Source: Adiantum capillus-veneris
Taxonomy: Eukaryota; Streptophyta; Polypodiopsida; Polypodiales; Pteridaceae
Direction of reading: 5' to 3'
Length of the DNA stretch: 64,000 nt
NCBI GenBank assembly: GCA_014529385.2
Contig: CM043957.1
Location: 66,108,003 to 66,172,002 of the forward strand
A program made the translations under genes and the position numbers. Positions 56,622 to 64,000 of this stretch are shown piece by piece. Every line of letters begins with the position of its first letter. Positions within the stretch are counted from its first letter, which is position 1. A model generated the notes under the pieces. The model worked only from the letters and a program-made list of their open reading frames with translations. It was not told the origin of the DNA and ran no database searches.

Positions 56622-57262
56622 TCAACTGCACGCTATCTTAGTCCTGTTTTTCCTAGAAAGTGACTCTTGCAACAGCAATGTGCATAATGCATCAAACTTG
56701 ACAACTTCTGGATTTCCTTGGGTCATAAGTCTCCAAGTACTAGCAAAAGTCTGGTAACAATTTGGTAAGGCATCAAGAACAGTCTGCATAAGGGAACTGT
56801 CTGAAATGACTTCACCTACAGAAATAAGTTGCTCATTGATATCCTTGACACCAGCAAGAAAAGTGTCCATATCATCTTCCTCATGCATAATCTTCGACTC
56901 CAGCTCTTTAAGACCTGCTAGAATATCCCAAGCCTGTTTTGCAGATTTTGTTGAACGAATGTGAGGAACAATGGTGCGCTTCAGAGACAACCCAATCAAT
57001 GCATGAGCCTGTGCATCCTTTACATCCCAACGAGCTTGTTCTGTCGTAGGCAAAACAAATCTAGTAGCAACAAGACCTGCAACATCCTCAACATCGCCTA
57101 CATCCTCAGAACCCGGACGTACATCAATGCCCTGCACAATATTCTAGACGCCCTTTGACACAAGAACGTGTTGCATCATATAAGCCCACATAGGATAATT
57201 TTCCCATCCAACCTGTCCTCAGCAGCAAACATCTTGAAGACATCTGTGTTGTTGTCAGCCAT
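56622..57262 (-). pseudogene. Co3 gag
   Basis: ATG at 57,262 opens MADNNTDVFKMFAAEDRLDG. A frameshift near 57,200 and a stop near 57,148 come before the long frame 57,137-56,622: EQARWDVKDAQAHALIGLSL, SAKQAWDILAGLKELESKI, LMQTVLDALPNCYQTFAS. This is the Copia UBN2-type Gag. Confidence 0.8.
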
Positions 57263-57614
57263 GGTAAATGTTGCGCCTGATGTGAAAACTGCCTGAAAAG
57301 AGGAGAAACGGAGCAGGAACAACACGTGCTATATAGCACTAACCATAGAAGACTGTAAGGCACATGTTATGCAAAAAATGACACTGACAGAAATTTTGCA
57401 CTAAATGACAAAATAGCCTGTGCAGCAATGCCTGTAGTGGAAACAGAGGCCAAAATGAGCCCGAATTAGAAATCTGAGCAAAGTGAGCTCTTCGAGCACA
57501 ACCAAAATATTTGTCGACCTGCGAATGCTCGCCAACAAACCTCACTAAAATCGGAGGAAAGTGAGCAGGCATATGCTGGAGCTGCTGGCGACTAAGCCCG
57601 GGAGGATGCAACCT

Positions 57615-57626
57615 GCTCTGATACCA
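57615..57626 (-). other. Co3 primer binding site
   Basis: The minus strand reads TGGTATCAGAGC, exact for tRNA-iMet, two bases from the LTR end ..TTCCAACA. Confidence 0.9.
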
Positions 57627-57628
57627 AT

Positions 57629-57854
57629 TGTTGGAATTAGGGTTGTAGAGAAACGCACACAGCTTGGAGAAGACAAAGGAAGCTCAAGGCACACAATAGA
57701 GAGTGTGTTACTTAGTGTGCAATGGAAAGATAGATAGCCCTAGAGTGATGGACGTATATACAATGCACGGGGGAAAAAATATCCTAAAGAGGGAAAAAAT
57801 GCCCCGGTGGTCTAGTGTGTTCACACACATCACTACCACATGTATATGGTAACA
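57629..57854 (-). other. Co3 5' LTR
   Basis: 226 bp; TGTTGGAATTAGG...TATGGTAACA on the plus strand. It contains the GTATATAC core (57,747) and the TATCCTAAAGAGGG stretch. It matches the two separated 3' LTR parts at 53,175-53,293 and 54,630-54,740. Confidence 0.9.
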
Positions 57855-58298
57855 TATTAACCTTAGAAAATTATGAATTACACTTAATTTCTATAGATCA
57901 ATTTTTTTCTAATCTTAATTATTCAAAAATTAAGTGTGTAAATTATAAAATTAAAATTTTAGATTTTTATGCATGGCATCTTTAATTCAATTCTAATATC
58001 AATTTTTATTAATTTATACTTCAATTAAATCAATTTCTTAGTATTATTCAAAATACTAATTAATCTAATTAATAATAAAATTGATGAATGAGAATCTCAT
58101 TATGCATAATAAGAGTGTGATGAGTACTCTTATGCATTAAATTTAAATTAACTGTGCATAAATTAATAGTTAGGCTATTTCTAATAATCTTGATAATTAG
58201 AAATAATTAGAGAGAGTAGGTATAATTAGAGAGATTAGAGTAAGAGAGAACAATACACATCCTTTCTAATGCTAATTAAATGTTTAATCTACACTTAC
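57855..58298. other. AT-rich sequence
   Basis: No frames, many AATTAA motifs; right flank of Co3. Just before 58,298 lies the donor side of the exon described next. Confidence 0.5.
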
Positions 58299-58605
58299 CT
58301 TGATAATCCACTAGAGTTTTTGCTCTCTTAGTGGTTTGTGGAAGCCTTCTCTTTAAGAGAAGTGGTAGCACTTTGTGAGCATTATAGAGGCAATCTGTAT
58401 ACCCAAAGTGTGAGTATGGCTGCTTGCTGAAAATAATGTTCAACTCGTTTTTTTTTTTGTCTCTAAAATTCATAACTGCATTTTTTGATCTCCTTGTGGT
58501 ACCCATCAGCTTGACCAATTTGTCCTCATCATAAACAGATAAGGCCACACAACGCCCCTCATTAAGATTAATCAAAACTAAACTCTCATTTCCATGTGAC
58601 TGCAT
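58299..58605 (-). CDS. possible lone exon of an unknown gene
   Basis: The minus strand opens with ATG at 58,605 (MQSHGNESLVLINLNEGRC) and stays open through VYDEDKLVKLMGTTRRSKN, NELNIIFSKQPYSHFGYTD and KRRLPQTTKRAKTLVDYQ. At 58,298 an exact plant donor G|GTAAGTG occurs, so the ORF stop at 58,276 may lie in an intron. The surroundings are AT-rich. No second exon was found within the next 500 bp. I do not recognise the protein. Confidence 0.35.
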
Positions 58606-58970
58606 GTCCCACTTTGTCCCCTACTATGTGACTCCAGGTAATTCCATGTGCCACCCATGTGTACCTTTTGACTTTCTTATTTTTTTAATTTTTTGTTAAT
58701 GATAAAATATTGTACATACTTAAGTTCAACTTTACAGTCTTTAAATAACTTTATAGTAGAATTTATTTTTTTACAATCGATAAATAAATCTTGCAACAAG
58801 TTAGTTAGTGTTTCGTATAGCTAAACATGTCAAAATTTTGTATCGTAAATTTTAAATTCTAGCCTACGATTCATAATTTAAACTCGAATATCTTAAATAA
58901 TGAGTGATGATTGAAAAACTCAAATTTATAATAGTACTTGTATGAAATTTGTAAGTAGAGACCTTACATG
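58606..58970. other. AT-rich sequence, no gene seen
   Basis: Contains TTTTTTAATTTTTT-like runs only. Confidence 0.5.
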
Positions 58971-58975
58971 TACCT

Positions 58976-59300
58976 ATGGAATTCGCCATTCCCAATCTCA
59001 AACTAGCAATTAAGCATGGCATGGACTTTAATGCAAACTTGAAGCAAAGAATGGATGAGTTATTGAGATTGGATGAGCTCAGGCAGAGAGCTATGCTTGC
59101 GCAAAAAGTTGTTCAACAGAGAAGAAAGCACCGGCATGACAATAAGATCAAAATCAAAGAGTTCAAGAAGGAGGACTTAGTGTTGCTATATCAAAGAAAC
59201 CTAATCTAAAAGTAGCATGGTCAGGACCTTATGAGGTGGATTGGGTTTTCTCGAATGGAACCATCAGATCGAAAGATTTATCGAGGTTATTGTTGCCCGA
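58976..59300 (+). pseudogene. Gypsy integrase C-terminal fragment (Gy6)
   Basis: LDELRQRAMLAQKVVQQRRK and KIKEFKKEDLVLLYQ (59,070-59,190), then SGPYEVDWVFSNGTIR (59,222) after a frameshift. This is the C-terminal beta-barrel region typical of Ty3 integrases (GDLVLLY...GPY.V..V..NGT). It is cut at 59,300 by the LTR of Gy5. Confidence 0.8.
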
Positions 59301-59432
59301 TGTCAGGACAACAGCAAAGCCGGGCTAGGTAGTGTGGAAAGGGAGTCCAACTAGGGCAAAGGGCTAGGAGCCATGCTATATAGTGGGTGGTTGGGAGGTG
59401 GACTCCTAGGTTCTAGTTCCCCTTGTCTAACA
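59301..59432 (+). other. Gy5 5' LTR
   Basis: TGTCAGGACAACAGC ... CCTTGTCTAACA. It shares CGGGCTAGG-AGTGTGGA, CTAGGGCAA-GGGCTAGGAG and TTCTAGTTCCC with the Gy4 LTR. TATA core TATATA at 59,377-59,382. Confidence 0.85.
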
Positions 59433-59433
59433 T

Positions 59434-59445
59434 TGGTATCAAAGC
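59434..59445 (+). other. Gy5 primer binding site
   Basis: TGGTATCAAAGC, the same one-base iMet variant as in Gy4. Confidence 0.85.
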
Positions 59446-60226
59446 AAGGTTCCTGTTTTTGGGAAGGGACAGACGTGGTGTTGGAGAGCCAAAAAAAACT
59501 TTGCATGTCGGGGTCAAGAGCACCGTGGAGGTCACCCCCTGTGAGGAGGACGATGAAGAAGACAGCTTGGGCAACACCGCTTGCAAGGAGAAGGGCCGAA
59601 ATTTTTCCTTCACCGAATCTTCTCCTCTCGGGCTCTACGGCATCACGCCAGGCTACTGAGCAACTCACGACCCAGGGTCGAGACCCAGGGTCGAAGCCCG
59701 CTTCGCGTTGTAGCGACCACCATCTCCCTCATAGGGCTCTCGCGCACTATTGTTGTCGGCTATGGCGTTTGTGGAGCTTTGAATTCACACTTAAAACGCC
59801 TAAGGCCCTTGGCCTTAGGACTTTAAAGTGGTACTAGGGGTGATACACACCCCGCATCAAACAAAGAGCTCCGACCTCCAGAGTTGTAAGCATAGATCCG
59901 AGGGGATCGAAGGCAGGGCCGGAAAGTACACACACCCACACAAATTTTCTACGTACTATATGTACAAAATTGGAGAATTAATAAAGCATCTCAAGGGGAG
60001 TTAGAAGCGACGTTATTTCTCAAAATTGATTGCGGTTGAAAGCAATTCTACTCATACTCGATTTGGCTACAACGGGTTAAGGATTTCCCTACACGGTTGA
60101 CATTTTGGATCAATTTCGACTTGGACAATATCGATTTTGACTTGATTAGCAAGGCTAATTAACCTTTGCAGTGCTCTCAATATTAGGTATTTTTTCTGAC
60201 TATTCCTTTCACTGCACTGTGTCACC
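59446..60226 (+). other. Gy5 leader
   Basis: Overlapping ORFs in all plus frames and on the minus strand (59,351-59,837) have no domain. It contains a small tandem GACCCAGGGTC pair at 59,672. Non-coding leader up to the gag ATG at 60,227. Confidence 0.6.
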
Positions 60227-61294
60227 ATGGATTCAGATATCAATATGACTTTTGATTTCAAGAAAAATACGCCTGATCCTGCCCATGATGGCTCGCGGCC
60301 GGATGCTCTCACGGAGAGTGCCCGCAATGCTACGATAGGTGACGACACTTATGAACTGCTCGATATTCAAGAATTTTGTGCACTTCAGACACGCATATCA
60401 GTCATGGAAGGAAATTTTAAATCTTTAAATGCAAAAGTCACTAAATTATCCACGTTAGTGATCCAATTAATGCAACAGCAGTCCAAGGGTCCTGCTGACA
60501 TGCACATGCATGAGCACGTTGCTACAAAGGGGCAAGGCCCTTCTAATCAGGGACAAGGTCCATCTGCTGATACTTTGCACACTCTCACTGCAAAAGAGGT
60601 GGATGAGTTGTTGAAAGACACCAAACCACCGACTTTTAAGGGAGAAGACCGAGACCGCAATAAGGATGCACTGAATATCTTTCTCAACAAGTGGGATGGA
60701 ATTCATGCCTTACGGCATACTCCGGATGCAGTCAGAGCACTGCAAACGAGCTTAACTCTGGAAGGCAAGGCCTACAAATGGTGGATGTCTCTCAAGGAGA
60801 AGAATATCATACCACAGAGTTGGGCAGCTTTTGAAGCTATGTTTCGCAAAAAAAAATTGCCTACAAATGAGGCAGATCAGAATTGGACGGCTTGGGACAC
60901 ATGTTCCATGCGCCAATACCCATCATTACTTGAATATATATCTCACTATCGGGATGTTATCCTCAAGTTGGAAGGCTTAGATAACTTTCAGCAAGTACGA
61001 GGGTTTATACATGGTCTGACACCAGAGCTTAAGAAGCACGTCAAGACCCAAGACCCTAAAACACTTGAGGAAGCCATAGTGAAAGCACTTATTCACGATG
61101 ATCTAGATGAAAAGAAATCACATAATACTCACGTGCCTGCTAATACACATGGTAATACATGCACACAGTATGGGCACAATAAAAGGAAACTTATAGTAGC
61201 CAATTCAGAAGCATCTAAAAAACCCAAGGGGTCGAGAGGTCCTCTCTCTCCTGAGGACTTTGATAAAGCTAAGAAAGAGAAATTATGTTTTTAA
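60227..61294 (+). CDS. Gy5 gag
   Basis: 355 codons, open from ATG (MDSDINMTFDFKKNTPD) to a stop at 61,292. Heptad-rich VTKLSTLVIQLMQQQ, then the capsid GIHALRHTPDAVRALQ, LEGKAYKWWMSLKEKNII, SMRQYPSLLEYISHYRDVIL and LTPELKKHVKTQDPKTLEEA. The stop replaces the residue after the first Cys of the zinc knuckle (C-F-stop-C-L-G-S-G-H-G-K-K-D-C, 61,286-61,327), so the knuckle is lost unless read through. It is the longest intact frame in the window after the Co1 RT/RNase H. Confidence 0.85.
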   Translation: MDSDINMTFDFKKNTPDPAHDGSRPDALTESARNATIGDDTYELLDIQEFCALQTRISVMEGNFKSLNAKVTKLSTLVIQLMQQQSKGPADMHMHEHVATKGQGPSNQGQGPSADTLHTLTAKEVDELLKDTKPPTFKGEDRDRNKDALNIFLNKWDGIHALRHTPDAVRALQTSLTLEGKAYKWWMSLKEKNIIPQSWAAFEAMFRKKKLPTNEADQNWTAWDTCSMRQYPSLLEYISHYRDVILKLEGLDNFQQVRGFIHGLTPELKKHVKTQDPKTLEEAIVKALIHDDLDEKKSHNTHVPANTHGNTCTQYGHNKRKLIVANSEASKKPKGSRGPLSPEDFDKAKKEKLCF

Positions 61295-61366
61295 TGTTTA
61301 GGAAGCGGTCATGGAAAAAAGGATTGTCCCAAGGGAAAATCTGTTGCTCATGGCAAGGAGAAAGCA

Positions 61367-62236
61367 GTGCAAACGGTGCAACGGCTGCCTCTTGAGTCTT
61401 CCTCACGATTCTCTACAATGGAAGTAACACACATCGAGGTGGTGCATGAATGTTGTCTCACAGCTTCCATGTGGCAACAGACCTTCGGACCACCTGAGTT
61501 AGTACATATGCACGGATCTCTGCAAGGGCACAATGTGCGCATCTTGGTAGATGACGGTGCTACTCACAATTTTATTAATTACTGATTGGTGAAAAAACTC
61601 AAATTGCCTCAAACTCCGAGTACCCACCGCTACATAGCAATGATGAATGGACATGATACCGAAATCTGGGATACTCAAGTCCGAGCTGTTCCATTGGAAG
61701 TACAAGGCTACTCCACATCCTTGGATTTTCAGGTTATGAACATGGAGAGGGCAGACGTGGTCCTTGGTAGAGAATGGTTTCATAGCCTAGGACCATCATT
61801 GAAGCGTAGCTATGAGCACAACAGCTTGATGTTCGAATCCCATGGGGCACATGTGTTGTTGTTAGGAGAGAAGGATGTACCTTCTTCACCATTGATATGT
61901 ACAGCTGAGCTTATGCAACTCGTTTCTGATAATGAAATAGATCAAGTTTTCTTGTGTTACTCATTGTCTCATTTTCTCTCTAACATTGAATCTGCTGAAC
62001 ATTCCTCAGCGCCGCATGCTTCTCTCTCATCTCTTCCACCAATGGCTACTTCCAAACAAGCAAAAGTTTCTAGTGAGTTACAAAAATTATTAAGGGAAAT
62101 TCAAGATGTTTTTCCTAATGATTTGCCACCAGGATTACCGCCGACACGATTGGTGCAACATAGCATCGATGTGGTTGCAGATAGTAAACCTGTCAGTAAA
62201 CCGCCCTACCGTATGAGTTACTCTGAAGCTGCTTAG
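61367..62236 (+). pseudogene. Gy5 protease and linker
   Basis: LPLESSSRFSTMEVTHIE, then NVRILVDDGATHNFINY and a stop at 61,583. The frame continues LVKKLKLPQTPSTHRY, ADVVLGREWFHSLGPSL (about 61,755) and LPPGLPPTRLVQHSIDV to a stop at 62,234. DDGAT is as in Gy4. Here the linker is uninterrupted (SYEHNSLMFES at 61,809), showing the empty site of the Gy4 MITE. Confidence 0.85.
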
Positions 62237-62990
62237 GTGGAACGTCAGCTTGTTGACTACCTTAGCAGAGGGTTTATCCAACCCAGTTCTTCACCATGGG
62301 CTTCTCCTATCCTATTAGTGAAGAAAAAAGATGGCAGTATGCGCATGTGCGTAGACTACCGTGGCTTAAATTCGGTTACTGTTAAGAACAAGTACCCATT
62401 GCCATGCGTGGATGAGTTGTTCGACAAACTCACTCATGCTTGTATTTTTACAAAAATAGACTTGTGGTCAGGTTATCACCAAGTCCGTATTCGACTTGCT
62501 GATATACCCAAAACTGCATTCCGAACAAGGTTTGGATACTACGAGTTTTTGGTGATGCCCTTTGGGTTAACCAATGCGTCCGCAACATTCATGACACTTA
62601 TGGATAGTATCTTGAAGCCGTATTTGGGCAAATTTGTCATCGTTTTTCTCGATAACATTCTAATCTAGAGTGCTTCTGAAGAAGAACACTTACAACATCT
62701 GAGGCAGGTGCTCGAATTGTTATGAACAAATCAATTATATGCCAAGTAATCTAAGTGTGATTTTGTGAAAGAAGAAACTCACTATCTTGGGCATGTTATT
62801 TCAGCTAATGGGCTATATATGGATCAATCCAAAGTGGACAGAATCCGGCAATGGCCTTCTCCTAAAAATCTGGAGGAGTTAATTTTTTTTTTAGGATTTG
62901 CAGGCTTTTATCGAAGGTTCGTTAAGAACTATGCTAATATTGTTGTTACCATGACGGATCAACTGAAAGGCAAAGGCAAAACTTTTTAGT
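62237..62990 (+). pseudogene. Gy5 reverse transcriptase, catalytic Asp changed
   Basis: [53 protein letters not shown] and [12 protein letters not shown] are intact. The catalytic box reads VFLDNILI: codon 62,654-62,656 is AAC (Asn) in place of the second Asp of FLDD, followed by a stop at 62,666. Further stops lie near 62,722 and 62,746, then [17 protein letters not shown] and FLGFAGFYRRFVKNYA to 62,988. Confidence 0.85.
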
Positions 62991-63395
62991 GGGGACCCAC
63001 TCAACAACACAGTTTCGATACGTTCAAGGATGCATTAGCTACAGCTCCCCTACTAGCTACTTTAGATCCCTTGAAACCATTCGTTTTGGAAATGAATGCC
63101 AGTGACCGTGCTATTGGAGCAGTCCTGTTACAAGACGGACGACCAATTGCATTTGAAAGCAAGAAGCTTGATGCAGCTCTGCAGAACTACTCTGCTTATG
63201 AGCGCGAACTCTATGCAATAGTGTCTGCCTTAAAAACATGGCGGCATTATTTGTGTGGTGCTCAGTTTGAGATTGTGTTTGACCATGAAAGCATTAAACG
63301 ATTTATACAACAAACGGATTTGAAGGGTCGGAAAGCCAGGTGGGACGAGATTCTTCAAGAATATGACGCCAAGCTCCGGTATCATAGAGGATGAT
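62990..63395 (+). pseudogene. Gy5 RNase H
   Basis: KPFVLEMNASDRAIGAVLLQ (63,071), IAFESKKLDAALQNYS, YERELYAIVSALKTWRHYL and FEIVFDHESIKRFIQQT, ending at a stop after KLRYHRG (63,394). Acidic residues of the RNase H site (the Asp in NASDRA, the Glu in YERE and the Asp in VFDHE) are present. Confidence 0.8.
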
Positions 63396-64000
63396 ACAAT
63401 GTGGTGGCTGATGCTCTAAGTCATATGTTGGAGATCAATTCTCTCTTGTTCACGGAACTTCGTAGTGAATTTTTGGATTCTCTAAAGGGAAAATATGAGC
63501 ATGATGAAGCATATTCCAAAGTGTGGAGCCATGTACAAATGAGGGATCCTTCTCACTCCAATGAGGGTAGTGTAACGTTAACCTCCACACATAGTTCTCT
63601 TCTATTGAGTGATGAACTACAACAATGGAAGCATTTCACCATCGACAATGAGTACCTACTCCATAAGGGGAGAGTTTGTGTACCGACGGACACAGACATT
63701 CGGCGCCAAATTCTTTATGAATGTCATGATAGTCCAAGTGCAGGGCACCCGGGTATTAGAAAGACTTATGCTCTCGTACGACGACAATTTTACTGGCCAG
63801 GTTTACATGGCTTTGTTCAAGATTATGTCTTGCATTGCCAAAAATGTCAAGTTAACAAAGTAGAGCTCCTGAAAGCAGGAGGACTCTTACATCCTTTGGA
63901 GATTCCCAATGGAAAATGGGAAAGTATCTCTATGAACTTTATTGTGGGTTTATCAACCACTATACGAGGTCATGACTCGGTATGGGTGGTCGTAGACCGG
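63396..64000 (+). CDS. Gy5 integrase, partial at window end
   Basis: The frame runs from YNVVADALSHMLEINSLL through the zinc finger ILYECHDSPSAGHPGIRK, RRQFYWPGLHGFVQDY and LHCQKCQVNKVE to the core start WESISMNFIVGLSTTIRG and VWVVVDR at 64,000. The first catalytic Asp (MDFI) reads Asn in MNFI (about 63,933-63,941). It continues beyond the window. Confidence 0.75.

Larger units (their letters stand above)
53175..57854 (-). mobile_element. Co3: Copia element with an internal inversion
   Basis: A minus-strand Copia element. 5' LTR 57,854-57,629, iMet primer site, gag, protease, integrase and the start of RT down to 54,741 all read on the minus strand. 53,294-54,740 holds the rest of RT, RNase H and the first half of the 3' LTR on the plus strand. 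53,175-53,293 is the last half of the 3' LTR in the original orientation. Turning 53,294-54,740 round restores both RT and LTR continuity. ATG/CAT lies at the two breakpoints. Stops and frameshifts are moderate. Confidence 0.9.
59301..64000 (+). mobile_element. Gy5: chromovirus of the Gy4 family, cut by window end
   Basis: Plus-strand element: LTR 59,301-59,432, primer site, leader, gag, protease, RT, RNase H and integrase, running off the window at 64,000. Protein wording matches Gy4 nearly line by line, but the LTR is shorter (132 against 171 bp) and there is no MITE. Several stops and an RT Asp-to-Asn change mark it as dead. The 5 bp left of the LTR (CCCGA) should recur at its right end. 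Confidence 0.9.

Noticed and set aside
53170-57859. Target-site duplication around Co3
   Set aside because: GCTTA on the left and TATTA on the right agree only partly, which is too weak to claim after ageing.
59351-59837. Overlapping 105- and 154-codon ORFs on opposite strands
   Set aside because: They span the Gy5 LTR, primer site and leader, with no domain.

Overview
This window is nuclear DNA of a land plant, most likely a fern or another early-diverging, repeat-rich lineage. The evidence is the Ty1/Copia and Ty3/Gypsy retrotransposons primed by plant tRNA-iMet, a chromodomain Ty3 family, abundant (GA)n/(TA)n microsatellites, spliced genes, and one decayed pentatricopeptide-repeat (PPR) fragment whose linker wording (VLEE..VRDV) resembles fern and lycophyte PPR proteins. 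The species is an inference. No bacterial-type operon, CRISPR array, rRNA or tRNA gene was seen.

Layout. 1-2.04 kb is the only genic stretch: the 3' part of an FCP1/NIF-type HAD phosphatase-domain gene (+), a long (TA)n/(GA)n tract, and an unrecognised two-exon gene on the minus strand. 2.0-9.2 kb is AT-rich, decayed sequence with one gag-like relic and one tRNA-Asp-type primer site. 9.2-21.3 kb is a dead Ty3/Gypsy element (Gy1) whose integrase is split by a gag-only LTR element (TRG-A). TRG-A is itself split by a ~2.45 kb segment carrying the PPR fragment and a 154 bp (TC)n tract. 22.0-23.7 kb is the 5' end of another LTR element with a 171 bp tandem array in its leader. 23.7-29.4 kb holds minus-strand Gypsy gag/protease and Gypsy pol relics around a diverged repeat. 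29.5-41.1 kb is a Copia element (Co1). It is interrupted at 33,456-39,598 by a chromovirus (Gy4) with paired 171 bp LTRs and a perfect 5 bp target duplication, and Gy4 carries a 217 bp hAT-like MITE with an 8 bp target duplication.

41.1-43.5 kb contains Copia and Gypsy scraps. 43.5-48.5 kb is a second, fuller gag-only element (TRG-B). 49.5-52 kb holds a minus-strand LTR and the 3' half of an LTR element coding for an unrecognised coiled-coil protein. 53.2-57.9 kb is one minus-strand Copia element (Co3) in which 1,447 bp, from the reverse transcriptase to the middle of the 3' LTR, has been inverted in place. 58.3-58.6 kb is a possible lone exon. 59.3-64 kb is a second chromovirus of the Gy4 family (Gy5, plus strand, cut by the window edge), inserted in another Gypsy integrase.

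How it works together: almost everything is a nested stack of retroelements with stops and frameshifts. None looks autonomous as it stands. The strongest candidates for something new are the gag-only TRG family (two copies, with a long C-terminal extension and a conserved palindrome before the 3' LTR), the coiled-coil LTR element at 50.0-51.8 kb, and the internally inverted Copia element.
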